From the NCBI GenBank assembly GCA_964371055.1, contig CAYJLF010000007.1, forward strand, positions 62,001-126,000: a stretch of DNA of 64,000 nucleotides, in the 5' to 3' direction. The notes beneath the pieces are model-generated. The model searched no databases and was not told the DNA's origin. It saw only the letters and a program-made list of their open reading frames with translations. The position numbers and the translations under genes were made by a program. The stretch is from CAYJLF01 sp964371055 (lineage in GTDB: Bacteria; Eisenbacteria; RBG-16-71-46; CAIMUX01). Shown here piece by piece: positions 16,113 through 24,171 of the stretch (its first letter is position 1; every line of letters begins with the position of its first letter).

Positions 16113-17045
16113 ATGCGCTTCTTCGTGGGAGTGACCGACAACGAGTGGTTCGCGCACCTGGCGCGCCTGCGGCCGGATGAGCTCAACTTCTGGCGGCCGA
16201 AGGGGGCCGGGTTCAAGGCGCTGCTCCCCGGGGCCCCCTTTCTCTTCAAGCTCCACAGTCCGCAGAACTACATCGTCGGGGGCGGCTTCTTCGTGCGGTA
16301 CGCGCGGGTGCCGTTGTCGCTGGCGTGGGATGCGTTCGGGGAGAAGAACGGGGCGCGCAACCTCGAGGAGTTCCGGCGGCTGATCCAGAAGCGGCGCGGC
16401 GGGAGCGACTTCAACCCCGACATCGGCTGCATCATCCTCAACGAACCGTTCTTCTTCGCCCGGGAGGAGTGGATTCCGGCGCCGGAGTCGTGGTCGTCGA
16501 ACATCGTCTCGGGGAAGGGGTTCGACACGGAGGAGTGGGAGGGACACAGGCTCTGGGCCGAAGTGCAGGAGCGGCTGGAGATGCTCGGGGCGTATGCGCC
16601 GGCGAACGGCACGGCGGGGGCGATCGGCGACGACGATCGCCCGCGACTCGGCCGGGAGTACCTCACGCGAGGGCGGCTGGGACAGGGTGCGTTCCGCGTG
16701 CTGGTGACGAGCGCCTACCAGCGCCGGTGTGCCCTGACCGGGGAACGGACGCTGCCGGTCCTGCAGGCGGCGCACATCCAGCCGTTCACCGAAAGCGGGC
16801 CGAACCGGACGAGCAACGGACTCCTCCTCCGGTCGGACCTGCACATCCTCTTCGACCGAGGCTACCTGACCGTGACGCCGGAACACCGCGTCGAGGTGAG
16901 CCGGCGGATCCGGGAGGAGTTCGAGAACGGCCGGGACTACTACCGCCTCCGGGGCGAGTCGCTCCGGGTGCTGCCCGAGGAGGCTGAAGACCGGCCGGGG
17001 CGGGAGTTCCTGCAGTACCACAATCGGGAAGTCTATGTGGAGTAG
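16113..17045 (+). CDS. HNH endonuclease (HNH_2 type)
   Basis: The 310-residue protein has an N-terminal region of about 170 residues of unknown fold (FFVGVTDNEWFAHLARLRPD, then FWRPKGAGFKALLPGAPFLF and QNYIVGGGFF) and a C-terminal HNH nuclease domain. In the latter, AYQRRCALTG is followed by LQAAHIQPF (His221) and NRTSNGLLLRSDLHILFD, with Asn235 and His244 as likely metal and catalytic ligands. Similar two-part proteins are annotated as stand-alone restriction-like HNH nucleases; the N-terminal part would then recognise the target. It overlaps the following SprT-like gene by 11 bp and has its own promoter-like site upstream. The flanks carry gene remnants, which suits an accessory island. Target specificity is unknown. 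Confidence 0.85.
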   Translation: MRFFVGVTDNEWFAHLARLRPDELNFWRPKGAGFKALLPGAPFLFKLHSPQNYIVGGGFFVRYARVPLSLAWDAFGEKNGARNLEEFRRLIQKRRGGSDFNPDIGCIILNEPFFFAREEWIPAPESWSSNIVSGKGFDTEEWEGHRLWAEVQERLEMLGAYAPANGTAGAIGDDDRPRLGREYLTRGRLGQGAFRVLVTSAYQRRCALTGERTLPVLQAAHIQPFTESGPNRTSNGLLLRSDLHILFDRGYLTVTPEHRVEVSRRIREEFENGRDYYRLRGESLRVLPEEAEDRPGREFLQYHNREVYVE

Positions 17046-17640
17046 GTGGTGGGGTAGACGTGACCGCTCCCACGCCGCAGCGACGGTCGCGGTGACCAAG
17101 CGACCGCGATCCGGTGACCGTTGGGAGAAGGAGTTGAGTCACGTCCCGGCGATGATCGCCGATCTCGCAGATCGGTGGTCCGTTCCGAAGCTGAAGGATG
17201 GAGTGCGGGTCGTCCCGTCCTCCCGCATGACGCGCGCGCTGGCTCGGGCGTATCCGCGGCTCAACACCATCCGGATCAGCACGCGGGTGCTGGAAGCGGC
17301 CCATGCGGAGTTCCTCCGCGAGGTTGTGGTCCACGAGGCCGCGCACGTGGCCGCCTACCTGAAGCATGGTGCCCGCATCCGGCCGCACGGCCGGGAATGG
17401 CAGGCGTTGGTCAGGCACGCCGGGTACGAGCCCCGGGTTCGCTTCGACTCGGGAAGGATCGAAGGGCTGCCGGCTCCCCGGCAACGTCCGCGGGTCTACC
17501 AGCACCGCTGCCCGGTCTGTCATTGGACGCACCTCGCGCGCACGACGAACCGGCGCTGGAGATGCGCGATCTGCGTGCGGGCGGGGCGGGAAGGCCGGCT
17601 GGTGGTGAGCAAGGTGGGTGGGGGGAGGGGAATAGGTTAG
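17035..17640 (+). CDS. SprT-like zinc metalloprotease with zinc ribbon
   Basis: A 201-residue protein with VVVHEAAHVAAYLKHG (HExxH at 100-104), HGREWQALVRHAGY carrying a further His (118), and a C-terminal zinc ribbon HRCPVCHWTHLA...WRCAICVRAG with Cys159, Cys162, Cys177 and Cys180. This is the SprT/Spartan layout: a zinc protease core followed by a ribbon. Eukaryotic Spartan cleaves DNA-protein crosslinks, and bacterial SprT proteins are thought to have a related role, but that has not been shown for this branch. The ATG at 17035 overlaps the HNH gene, so the pair is translationally coupled. A nuclease with a crosslink-type protease could act together in DNA defence or repair. Confidence 0.85.
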   Translation: MWSRWWGRRDRSHAAATVAVTKRPRSGDRWEKELSHVPAMIADLADRWSVPKLKDGVRVVPSSRMTRALARAYPRLNTIRISTRVLEAAHAEFLREVVVHEAAHVAAYLKHGARIRPHGREWQALVRHAGYEPRVRFDSGRIEGLPAPRQRPRVYQHRCPVCHWTHLARTTNRRWRCAICVRAGREGRLVVSKVGGGRGIG

Positions 17641-17665
17641 AAGCCAGAGGGGACGGCGAAGAGAC

Positions 17666-17803
17666 ATGCACGACGCTCCTGAGCGTCCATTCTGTCGGCT
17701 CGATGACCGCTATGTCTTTCACCGCACCAATGGGGCGGCTGCGCTGTGGGATGCTTACCCGGTGGCGGAGCACCATCCTCGTAAGGACTGGAGCCTTCGG
17801 TAG
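17666..17803 (+). pseudogene. Truncated HIT-family hydrolase fragment
   Basis: A 45-codon frame, too short for most ORF lists. It reads PFCRLDDRYVFHRTNGAAAL followed by WDAYPVAEHHPRKDW before a stop. This matches the N-terminal part of HIT proteins (CxFCxL...RDAYPVxxGH). The rest of the domain, including the HxHxH motif, is missing, so this is a broken gene or a very small relic. No clear ribosome binding site is seen. An intact HIT gene lies at 56.8 kb. Confidence 0.5.
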
Positions 17804-17857
17804 CCGCGGGGCCGTTGGGCGAATGCGGGGGAGCGCGTGTTCATCGGCTGGATCTAC

Positions 17858-18520
17858 TCAGCCCCCCCTCCTCCCCACCCCCAGATAATTCCACGTCTCC
17901 GTCTTGTCGCAGTAGACCTTGTCCATCAACCACCCCAGCGCCTGCACGATCAGGTACAGCGGCTTCACGATCAACTGCCCTCCCCAGCGGTCGAAGTGGG
18001 CCAGGAAGTAGCAGAACCGGGCGGCGGTCGTGACGAAGTACCCGGCCATGGGCCTGACCTCGATCACCTCGAACCCGACCTTCTTCATCAGGTACTCGAG
18101 GCCGTGGCCGGTGAAGCGGTAGTAGTCGCTGGGGGAGAGGTGCACGTTCCAGATGTGCGGCGCGGTCAGGATCAGCACGCCGCCCGGCTGGAGCACCCGG
18201 AACGCCTCCCGCAGGCACTGCTCGGGCTCGGGGACATGCTCCAGCACCTGCAGGCAGAGGGCGGTCTCGAAGCTGCCGTCCCGGAGCGGCAGACGCAGCG
18301 CATCCCCGCGCACGGTCACGGGCCAGTCGGCGCCGGGGGGATCCTGCAGGTCGAGGCCGACGATTCCGCCGACCCGTCCGTGGAAGACCGGCCGCATCGG
18401 CATCTGCCCGCACCCGATGTCGAGCGTCCGCCCGCGCGCCAGGTGGGCCACGCTCTGGAGGTGCCGGCGGCCGATCCGCCAGACGAGCCAGTTCTTGCTG
18501 AAGAGGGAGAAGACGCTCAT
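17858..18520 (-). CDS. SAM-dependent methyltransferase
   Basis: A 220-residue protein with a class I methyltransferase fold: motif I LDIGCGQMP (cofactor-binding), GIVGLDLQDP, then LRLPLRDGSFETALCLQVLE with HVPEPEQCLREAFRVLQPGG after it, the Methyltransf_11 layout. The C-terminal part (HLSPSDYYRFTGHGLEYLMK) is typical of enzymes that methylate glycan or lipid precursors. The ATG at 18520 overlaps the radical SAM stop by 4 bp, so it is the last gene of a four-gene operon. The substrate is unknown; the operon suggests a modified sugar or peptide. Confidence 0.85.
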   Translation of the reverse strand: MSVFSLFSKNWLVWRIGRRHLQSVAHLARGRTLDIGCGQMPMRPVFHGRVGGIVGLDLQDPPGADWPVTVRGDALRLPLRDGSFETALCLQVLEHVPEPEQCLREAFRVLQPGGVLILTAPHIWNVHLSPSDYYRFTGHGLEYLMKKVGFEVIEVRPMAGYFVTTAARFCYFLAHFDRWGGQLIVKPLYLIVQALGWLMDKVYCDKTETWNYLGVGRRGG

Positions 18521-19515
18521 CGGCGGTCTTTCAGCCCGAGGTTGCACCGCTCGACGCAGATCCGGGGGTGATCCTCGCGCCGGCGCAGCGCCCGCCGCCA
18601 GCGCTCCATCGGCGCGCCGGTCCAGACCGGATCCAGCCCGTCTTTCAGGAGGTTGCCGACGAACACCTCGTGGTGGATCCGGCAGCACGGCGTGACATTC
18701 CCGCGCGCATCGACGTAGAGCTTCTGCATCGGCTCGCGACAACGCCTCCGCTCCCAGCCGAGATCGATCTCGACCTCGACCCCGGCCGCCTCGGCCGCGC
18801 GGCGCAGCGCCTCCAGCGACGCGCTCCGTTCCTCCCGGCTCAGCGAGGCGAACTGGTACTCCCGGCGGTCATACACTTCGCGCTCGGTCGACCCGTCCCG
18901 GAACGGCACCGTCTCGACCGCGTAGATCCGCCTGACCCCGGCCTTCGCCGCCAGCGCTGGCAGCCCGGCCACCGTCCCGTGGTTCAACCGATTGAGCACG
19001 GTGTAGAACGCAACCGGCGTGGGGGAAACCTTGGTGAACGCCGCGCAGTTCTCGAGGATCCGCGCGAGATCGGCCCCGTCCCGCATGTACTCCACTGCCT
19101 CGGCCGCCCCGCCGTCGATGGAGAGGCGCATCTCGCCCAGCCGGGTCGAGGCCAGCTCGTCCAGCATCCGGCCGTGAAGCTGCATCCCGTTCGTGTGGAG
19201 GATCGTCCCTTTGATCCCCCGGTCGGCGGCGGCGCAGATCATCCGCGGCAGGTCGGGGTGGAGCAGCGGCTCTCCCTGCCCCGACAGCCAGAGGATGTCG
19301 AGCGGGCCGAGCTGGTCCAGGATCTTGAGGTAGGCGTCGTAGGGGAGATCCCCCGTCACCGGCAGCTTCCCCCGCGTGCAGGTGCGGCAGGCGAGATCGC
19401 AGCGGCTGGTCACCTCGATCTGCACCAGTCGCGGGCGCGCCGGGGGGACACGTCCACCGGTGAGTCGGTCCAGGAGCCCCTGGACCCGCAGCCTCTGTCG
19501 CGGCCAGAAGTCCAT
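18517..19515 (-). CDS. Radical SAM/SPASM-domain protein
   Basis: A 332-residue enzyme with the radical SAM 4Fe-4S motif CDLACRTCTRG (Cys39, Cys43, Cys46), followed by LWLSGQGEPLLHPDLPRMI and LHTNGMQL, as in the MoaA/SPASM branch. The C-terminal region has KLYVDARGNVTPCCRIHHEV and NLLKDG, with further Cys residues (RICVERCNLG) that can hold the SPASM auxiliary cluster. It starts at ATG 19515 with TAGGGG 1 bp before the start region, right after the DegT gene. SPASM enzymes modify peptides or sugars by radical chemistry; the substrate cannot be told from sequence. Confidence 0.9.
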   Translation of the reverse strand: MDFWPRQRLRVQGLLDRLTGGRVPPARPRLVQIEVTSRCDLACRTCTRGKLPVTGDLPYDAYLKILDQLGPLDILWLSGQGEPLLHPDLPRMICAAADRGIKGTILHTNGMQLHGRMLDELASTRLGEMRLSIDGGAAEAVEYMRDGADLARILENCAAFTKVSPTPVAFYTVLNRLNHGTVAGLPALAAKAGVRRIYAVETVPFRDGSTEREVYDRREYQFASLSREERSASLEALRRAAEAAGVEVEIDLGWERRRCREPMQKLYVDARGNVTPCCRIHHEVFVGNLLKDGLDPVWTGAPMERWRRALRRREDHPRICVERCNLGLKDRR

Positions 19516-19519
19516 GCCC

Positions 19520-20728
19520 CTACCGCGCCGCGGCGCGCACGACCTTCCGCACCGCGTCGATCACATCGAGCACCTCTTCCTCGCCCAGCCGGGTCGAGAA
19601 GGGGAGCGAGAGGGTGCGATGACTGAGCCAGTCGGCGTGGGGGAGCATTTCGGGCGTGTAGCCGAACGTGTCACGGTAGTAGGGGTGCAGGTGGACCCCG
19701 CGGTAGTGGACGCCGGTGCCGATCCCCTCCTTCTGCAAGGCGTCCAGCACCTGGTCGCGCGTGAAGCGCAGCCGCTCGAGATCGAGGATGAGGGTGAAGA
19801 GGTGATAGGCGTGGCGGTCGCCCGGCTCGACCGGCGACGGCAGAAAGACCGGCAGCCCCGCGAAGGCCGCGAGGTACCGCTGCCAGAGCGCCTCGCGCTT
19901 CACCCAGTTCTCTTCCACCCGCTTCAGTTGCGGCAGCCCGATCGCGGCCTGCAGGTCGGTCAGGTTGTACTTGTAGCCGGGGAAGCCGACCTCGTAGTGG
20001 CGGAACCCTTCGTCGCTGTACCGCTTCCAGGCATCCTTGCTCATGCCGTGGAGCGCGGCCACCTTGACCCAGGCCGCGATCTCGTCGTCCCGCGTCGTCA
20101 CCATCCCGCCTTCGCCCGTGATGACGTTTTTCGTCACGTAGAAGCTGAAGGCGGCGCAGTCGCCCATCGTGCCGGCGTTCCGTCCCCGGTGGCGCGTTTC
20201 GACCGCGTGGGCGGCATCCTCGAGGATCCGGATCCCCCGCGGCCGCGCGAGCGCTTCCAGGGAGGTCAGGTTGGCCGCCCGCCCGGCGAAGTGGACCGGC
20301 ACGATGACCTTGGTCCGCGGCGTGATCGCCCGCTCCACCGCCACAGGATCGATGTTCATCGTGTCGCGTTCGCAGTCGACCAGCACCGGCGTAGCCCCGA
20401 CGTGACAGACCGCGTTGGCGGTGGCGACGAAGGTCATGCTCGGCACGATCACCTCGTCGCCAGGCTTGACCCCCAGCGCGATCAGGGAGAGGTGCAGCCC
20501 CGCCGTGCAGGACGAGACCGCCACTGCGTGGTTCACGCCCAGATAGCGGCGGAACTCCTCCTCCAGCCGCGCCACCTTCGGGCCGGTGCCGATCCAGCCG
20601 GTCTTCAGCGTGGCGACGACTTCGTCGATCTCCTCCTGGCGGAGATCGGGGGAGCCAAAGATGAGGAACTCCCGGCGGATCGGAGGTCCGCCGTCGCGGG
20701 CGAGGGGTAGAGAGGTGCGGTCGGTCAT
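19520..20728 (-). CDS. DegT/DnrJ/EryC1-family aminotransferase
   Basis: A 402-residue PLP enzyme. It has the family core TLKTGWIGTGPKVARLEEEF, then VSSCTAGLHLSL, VIVPSMTFVATANAV and ILEDAAHAVET. The PLP-binding Lys is Lys200 in SFYVTKNVITGEGGM. The C-terminal half has the family's TDLQAAIGLPQLKR and GVHYRGVHLHPYYRD. Length is normal. The ATG at 20728 has AAGGAGA upstream; codons before it are rejected. It transfers an amino group to a keto-sugar nucleotide, and with the FemAB-like, radical SAM and methyltransferase genes it belongs to a surface glycan or glycopeptide pathway. A second DegT gene, not closely similar, lies at 51.6 kb. Confidence 0.93.
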   Translation of the reverse strand: MTDRTSLPLARDGGPPIRREFLIFGSPDLRQEEIDEVVATLKTGWIGTGPKVARLEEEFRRYLGVNHAVAVSSCTAGLHLSLIALGVKPGDEVIVPSMTFVATANAVCHVGATPVLVDCERDTMNIDPVAVERAITPRTKVIVPVHFAGRAANLTSLEALARPRGIRILEDAAHAVETRHRGRNAGTMGDCAAFSFYVTKNVITGEGGMVTTRDDEIAAWVKVAALHGMSKDAWKRYSDEGFRHYEVGFPGYKYNLTDLQAAIGLPQLKRVEENWVKREALWQRYLAAFAGLPVFLPSPVEPGDRHAYHLFTLILDLERLRFTRDQVLDALQKEGIGTGVHYRGVHLHPYYRDTFGYTPEMLPHADWLSHRTLSLPFSTRLGEEEVLDVIDAVRKVVRAAAR

Positions 20729-20738
20729 CAGGTCTCCT

Positions 20739-21773
20739 TCAGGCCTTGCGTCCCAGCACACGGTGCAACCGTCCGGTGCGGATGTACACCGGGAAGTCGG
20801 TCTTGCGCCCGCCGAAGCTCTCCTTGAACTCCTCCACCGAGGTGTGCCCGCCGCTGGGGAGGAAGTCGTACCAGCGATGGCCGTCCCGGATGGCGCGGAG
20901 GATCGACTCTACCTGCAGAAGGACATTCGGGCGGAGCGCGCGGCTCTCGTGGTCGAAGTAGCCGGCCAGGTAATGCACCTTGCCGTTCCAGCGCAGCGTG
21001 AAGGTGCCGCCCAGCAGACGCCCCTCGAACCGCGCGACCGTCAGTCGCACCGCCTCCCCGCCCAGCCGCACCAGCGACTGGTAGAAGACCTCCGGGTAAA
21101 CCAGCCGCGGGCGGCCGCCCCAGCGCAGGAAGGAGGCGAGGTAGAGCCGGTAGACCGTGGCCACGTCCCCCTCGTCCCGCGACTCCTCGATCACGACCCC
21201 CTTCTTCCCCAGCCGCCGCACGTCATTCCGTTTGGCGGTGGTGAGGATCCCGTCCCAGAAACCGTCCTCGGAGGCGGGCAGTTCGAGGAGGTGCGTCGTG
21301 TCGGACTCGACGCGGAAGCCGGGCGAATCATCCACAGAACGTGCTGCCTCGGTTGCGATCCCCGCGAACGGATTCCCCGTCACCCGCACCGAAGGCCACG
21401 GCGATAGTCCGCGCAGCATCTCGACCAGCACGTCCTCTCCGCTCGCCGATCTCGCCGGCACCGGGCCGCCATAGAGGAACGGGAAGCTCGAGTGCAGCGT
21501 CGTCAGAAGCCCGCCCGCCCGCTTCCAGGCATAGAGAGGGAGGAGAAACTCCGCCGCGTCGGCTCTTGGCGACGTCCCGGTCGCCGGGCCGACGCTCGTG
21601 CGCCGCGACACGTCCCGCACCTGTGGGAACGACGCCTGGAGGATCCGCGCCCAGAGACGCGTGTGGAAGATCGTCCCCTCGGAGTGGGCCGCGATCGCCG
21701 CGTCCCACGCCTCGTCGCTGCCTGGCGTTCGCCCCGCGCCGCTCAATTCGCCCTCGGCGTCGGACAACCCCAC
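20739..21773 (-). CDS. FemAB/GNAT-like acyltransferase
   Basis: About 344 residues with FemAB/BioF2-like features: DAAIAAHSEGTIFHTRLWAR near the N-terminus, LHSSFPFLYGG, then FWDGILTTAKRNDVRRLGKK with VVIEES after it, ASFLRWGGRPRL, and a last part LGGTFTLRWNGKVHYLAGY followed by SYGHTS-like SGGHTSVEEFKESFGG. These enzymes add amino acids or acyl groups to peptidoglycan stems or sugars. The GTG at 21773 is the best available start but has no clear ribosome binding site, and the upstream codons are low-complexity. It is probably the first gene of the operon with the DegT, radical SAM and methyltransferase genes. The start is the weakest part of this call. Confidence 0.8.
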   Translation of the reverse strand: MGLSDAEGELSGAGRTPGSDEAWDAAIAAHSEGTIFHTRLWARILQASFPQVRDVSRRTSVGPATGTSPRADAAEFLLPLYAWKRAGGLLTTLHSSFPFLYGGPVPARSASGEDVLVEMLRGLSPWPSVRVTGNPFAGIATEAARSVDDSPGFRVESDTTHLLELPASEDGFWDGILTTAKRNDVRRLGKKGVVIEESRDEGDVATVYRLYLASFLRWGGRPRLVYPEVFYQSLVRLGGEAVRLTVARFEGRLLGGTFTLRWNGKVHYLAGYFDHESRALRPNVLLQVESILRAIRDGHRWYDFLPSGGHTSVEEFKESFGGRKTDFPVYIRTGRLHRVLGRKA

Positions 21774-22005
21774 CCAACGCTCACGGCCCCGAGGGCGCGG
21801 CGTGGTCGGAGCGGACTGTGGAGGACGGGATGACGAAGGGCGGCGGGGCGCGCCCGGCGCGCGGAGCCGCACGGAGGAATCCCGGACGACTTCTGGCCGC
21901 GAAGGCCCGCCGCGCCTGAGGACCGACGTCCGGGGTGGCGGCGCCCCGCTGCGCCCGACGGGCGCCGGGCGAAGCCGCGAAGGTCCGCCGCGCCCGACGG
22001 GCGCC

Positions 22006-22046
22006 AAAAAAGGAAGAGGCCCGTCACGCTTGCGCGCGAACGGGCC
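22006..22046 (-). terminator. Rho-independent terminator of the PpiD-like gene
   Basis: Read on the minus strand: GGCCCGT (22040-22046) pairs with ACGGGCC (22018-22024) around a 15-nt loop, followed by CTCTTCC and six T (22006-22011). It lies about 50 bp past the stop codon at 22097. Besides this, 21774-22096 is low-complexity DNA with two copies of a GCGCCCGACGGGCGC-type palindrome and no gene. Confidence 0.8.
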
Positions 22047-22096
22047 CGGGACCGGGCCGCGGCGATCGTCAGAGAGCTCCGACGATGCACGGCCGC

Positions 22097-23908
22097 CTAC
22101 AGGTCGAACGCCCCGAAACGGAAGTCCTTGATCTCGGCGTTACGCTTCAGCTCGGCGAGCCACTCGTTGTAGACCGTGTTCTGCCGGCGCTGCAGCAGGC
22201 TGCGGCGCAGGTTGTCCTTCTGGCCGTCGAAGATCGCGCGGTCCGCCGGGATCTTCTCCAGCACCTCGCAGACGAAGGCCGCGTTCCGGCCGCGCAACAC
22301 CTGCGGATAGATGCCGATCGAGCCCGCGAAGAGCGGACCGATCACCCCCGGGTCGTTGCCGATCCCCGCGGGGAAGCCGAGACGGTGGAACGGTTCCGTC
22401 GTCCCGAAGGTGAAGCGGGAGTCGGCCGAGGCCAGAGACGACAGCGGCGTGCCGCCCTGGGCCTGGCGCAGGAGCCCCTCGGCCGCCGTGGCGGCCTGCG
22501 CGACGCGCATCGAGTCGGCCGCCTCGGCGCGCACGCGCTCGCGGATGTCGGCCAGATCGGGCACGCGCGGCTCGCGACGCTCCTTCAGCCGCGCCACGAT
22601 CCAGCCGTCGGCGGTCTCGAGCGGCACCGACGTCTCGCCCGGCTTGGCGGCGAAGGCGAAGGTGACCAACTCGGGCGAAGAGCCGATCCCCGGAATGAAG
22701 CCCCCCTCGCCGAACGGCGGGGTCTCTCGCGCGGACAGCCCCAACTCGGAGGCGGCGGTCTCGAAGGCAGTGCTGTTGACCTGGTTGCGGAACTCGGCCA
22801 CGCGCTCGCGCAGCACCGAGATCGTCTCCGACGACGGGCGGAGCGGCAAAAAGACATCGGCCAGCCTGACCTCGGGGCCGGCCGTCGTCTCGCGGCGCTC
22901 GAGCACCTGGATGATATGGACCCCGGCGGCGCCCGGCAGCACGTCGCTGACCTGGCCCGGAGCCAGGGAGAACGCGGCCTCACGGACTGCAGGCTCGGCG
23001 ATCCGGTCGGCGGTGAACCACGAGGCGGCCTCGCCGCCGCGCATGTTGGCCGGCGCCTCGGAATAGGCGTCGACCAGGATCTCGAAGGTCTCGCCCTCGC
23101 GCAGCTCCTGCAGCACCGACCGCCCCTGCTCGATCAGGTTCAACGAATCGGTGTCGGTGTGCCGCCGATTCACCATGACGTACTGCAGGACCGCCTGGAC
23201 CGGCGCGCGGTAGCTGCTCTTGTGTCCCTCGTAGTGGCGACGCAGGTCGTCGTCGGACAGGGAGGCGTCATCGACCGGGAAGGCAGAGCCGGGGAGCATG
23301 AGATAGTTGACCCGGATCTTTTCGTTCTGCATCTCGAAGTTGTTCCAGAGCTCCTGCTCCGAGACACCGACCGAGCCGGCGACGAGGAGACGCAGCTTCT
23401 GCACCGGCAACTCCATCCGGTACTGCATCTCGATCGCCCGCGTGTCGACGTTGGGATTGCGCAGGAGCGCCTGGTACTTGGCGAGGTCGAACTGGCCGTT
23501 GGTCTGCAGCTGCGGATTCGACATCACCTCGGGCGGCGGCTGGTTCATGATCACTTCGCGCAGCTCGGCGTCGCTGACGGTGATTCCCCGCTTCAGCACC
23601 TCCTGGCGCAGCAGCAGGTCCTGCACCAGCTCGGTCCAGGCCTGGCTGCGGAGCGAGGCGTCGGTCCGCTCGTCCGGCTCACGTCCCGCCTGGGCCTTGT
23701 AGTTCTCGCGTCCCTGGATGACCATCTGGTCATAGAGCCGTCCCGGGACCGGCTGGCCATTGACCATCCCGATCGAGCCGGGGGCCATCGTGGAGGCGGT
23801 GCTGCCGAACTGGAAGTCCGCTCCCCACGCCAGGAAGATCAGCCCCACGAAGGCGATGACCGTGATCCAGAGGATCGTCTTGGTGTTCTTGCGCATCTGG
23901 TCGAACAT
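22097..23908 (-). CDS. ppiD: PpiD-like peptidyl-prolyl isomerase/chaperone
   Basis: A 603-residue protein anchored by one N-terminal membrane segment (TILWITVIAFVGLIFLAWGA), with the rest in the periplasm. An SurA-N-like helical domain follows (VNGQPVPGRLYDQMVIQ, then RSQAWTELVQDLLLRQEVLK). Next is a parvulin-type domain (SEAPANMRGGEAASWFTADR, then VREAAFSLAPGQVSDVLPG and GVHIIQVLERR), and the order repeats in weaker form near 420-480. This is the layout of PpiD, which binds proteins emerging from Sec. The ATG at 23908 has GGAGAG upstream. A promoter lies at 24034-24062 and a terminator at 22006, so the gene is a single transcription unit. Confidence 0.88.
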   Translation of the reverse strand: MFDQMRKNTKTILWITVIAFVGLIFLAWGADFQFGSTASTMAPGSIGMVNGQPVPGRLYDQMVIQGRENYKAQAGREPDERTDASLRSQAWTELVQDLLLRQEVLKRGITVSDAELREVIMNQPPPEVMSNPQLQTNGQFDLAKYQALLRNPNVDTRAIEMQYRMELPVQKLRLLVAGSVGVSEQELWNNFEMQNEKIRVNYLMLPGSAFPVDDASLSDDDLRRHYEGHKSSYRAPVQAVLQYVMVNRRHTDTDSLNLIEQGRSVLQELREGETFEILVDAYSEAPANMRGGEAASWFTADRIAEPAVREAAFSLAPGQVSDVLPGAAGVHIIQVLERRETTAGPEVRLADVFLPLRPSSETISVLRERVAEFRNQVNSTAFETAASELGLSARETPPFGEGGFIPGIGSSPELVTFAFAAKPGETSVPLETADGWIVARLKERREPRVPDLADIRERVRAEAADSMRVAQAATAAEGLLRQAQGGTPLSSLASADSRFTFGTTEPFHRLGFPAGIGNDPGVIGPLFAGSIGIYPQVLRGRNAAFVCEVLEKIPADRAIFDGQKDNLRRSLLQRRQNTVYNEWLAELKRNAEIKDFRFGAFDL

Positions 23909-24033
23909 GAAAGCGCTCTCCGATCCGGAATGTCCCCGAATGATCTCCCCGAGCGATGTCCCCGGTGGTGTTCCCGAGGTCCCCGCTGCCATCCTCGGGC
24001 GCCCCGCGCCCTTAGCTGCCGAAACAAAGAGAC

Positions 24034-24062
24034 AGACTAGCAGGCTTGGCCCCCCGTCTCAA
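24034..24062 (-). promoter_or_regulatory. Promoter for the PpiD-like gene
   Basis: On the minus strand: TTGAGA (24057-24062), exactly 17 bp, then TAGTCT (24034-24039) preceded by TGC. The predicted start gives a leader of about 120 nt before the ATG at 23908. It is back to back with the CorC promoter at 24116. Confidence 0.65.
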
Positions 24063-24115
24063 TGCAGATCGAGGGTGCCGACGGCCGCCGCGGGGAGGCG
24101 ACCGGGCCCCGCTCC

Positions 24116-24144
24116 TTGACCCCCGGGGACCGCTCCCCTAGACT
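24116..24144 (+). promoter_or_regulatory. Promoter for the CorC/HlyC pair
   Basis: TTGACC (24116-24121), exactly 17 bp, then TAGACT (24139-24144). The predicted start is near 24151, about 20 bp before the ATG at 24172, so the leader is short and the gene lacks a strong ribosome binding site. Confidence 0.65.
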
Positions 24145-24171
24145 GCGCCCCGGGGCCGATGGCCCCGCTCT

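Noticed and set aside
15686..16134. Plus-strand frames between the DUF418 and HNH genes
   Set aside because: They are antisense to the DUF2283 remnant or random; no family match.
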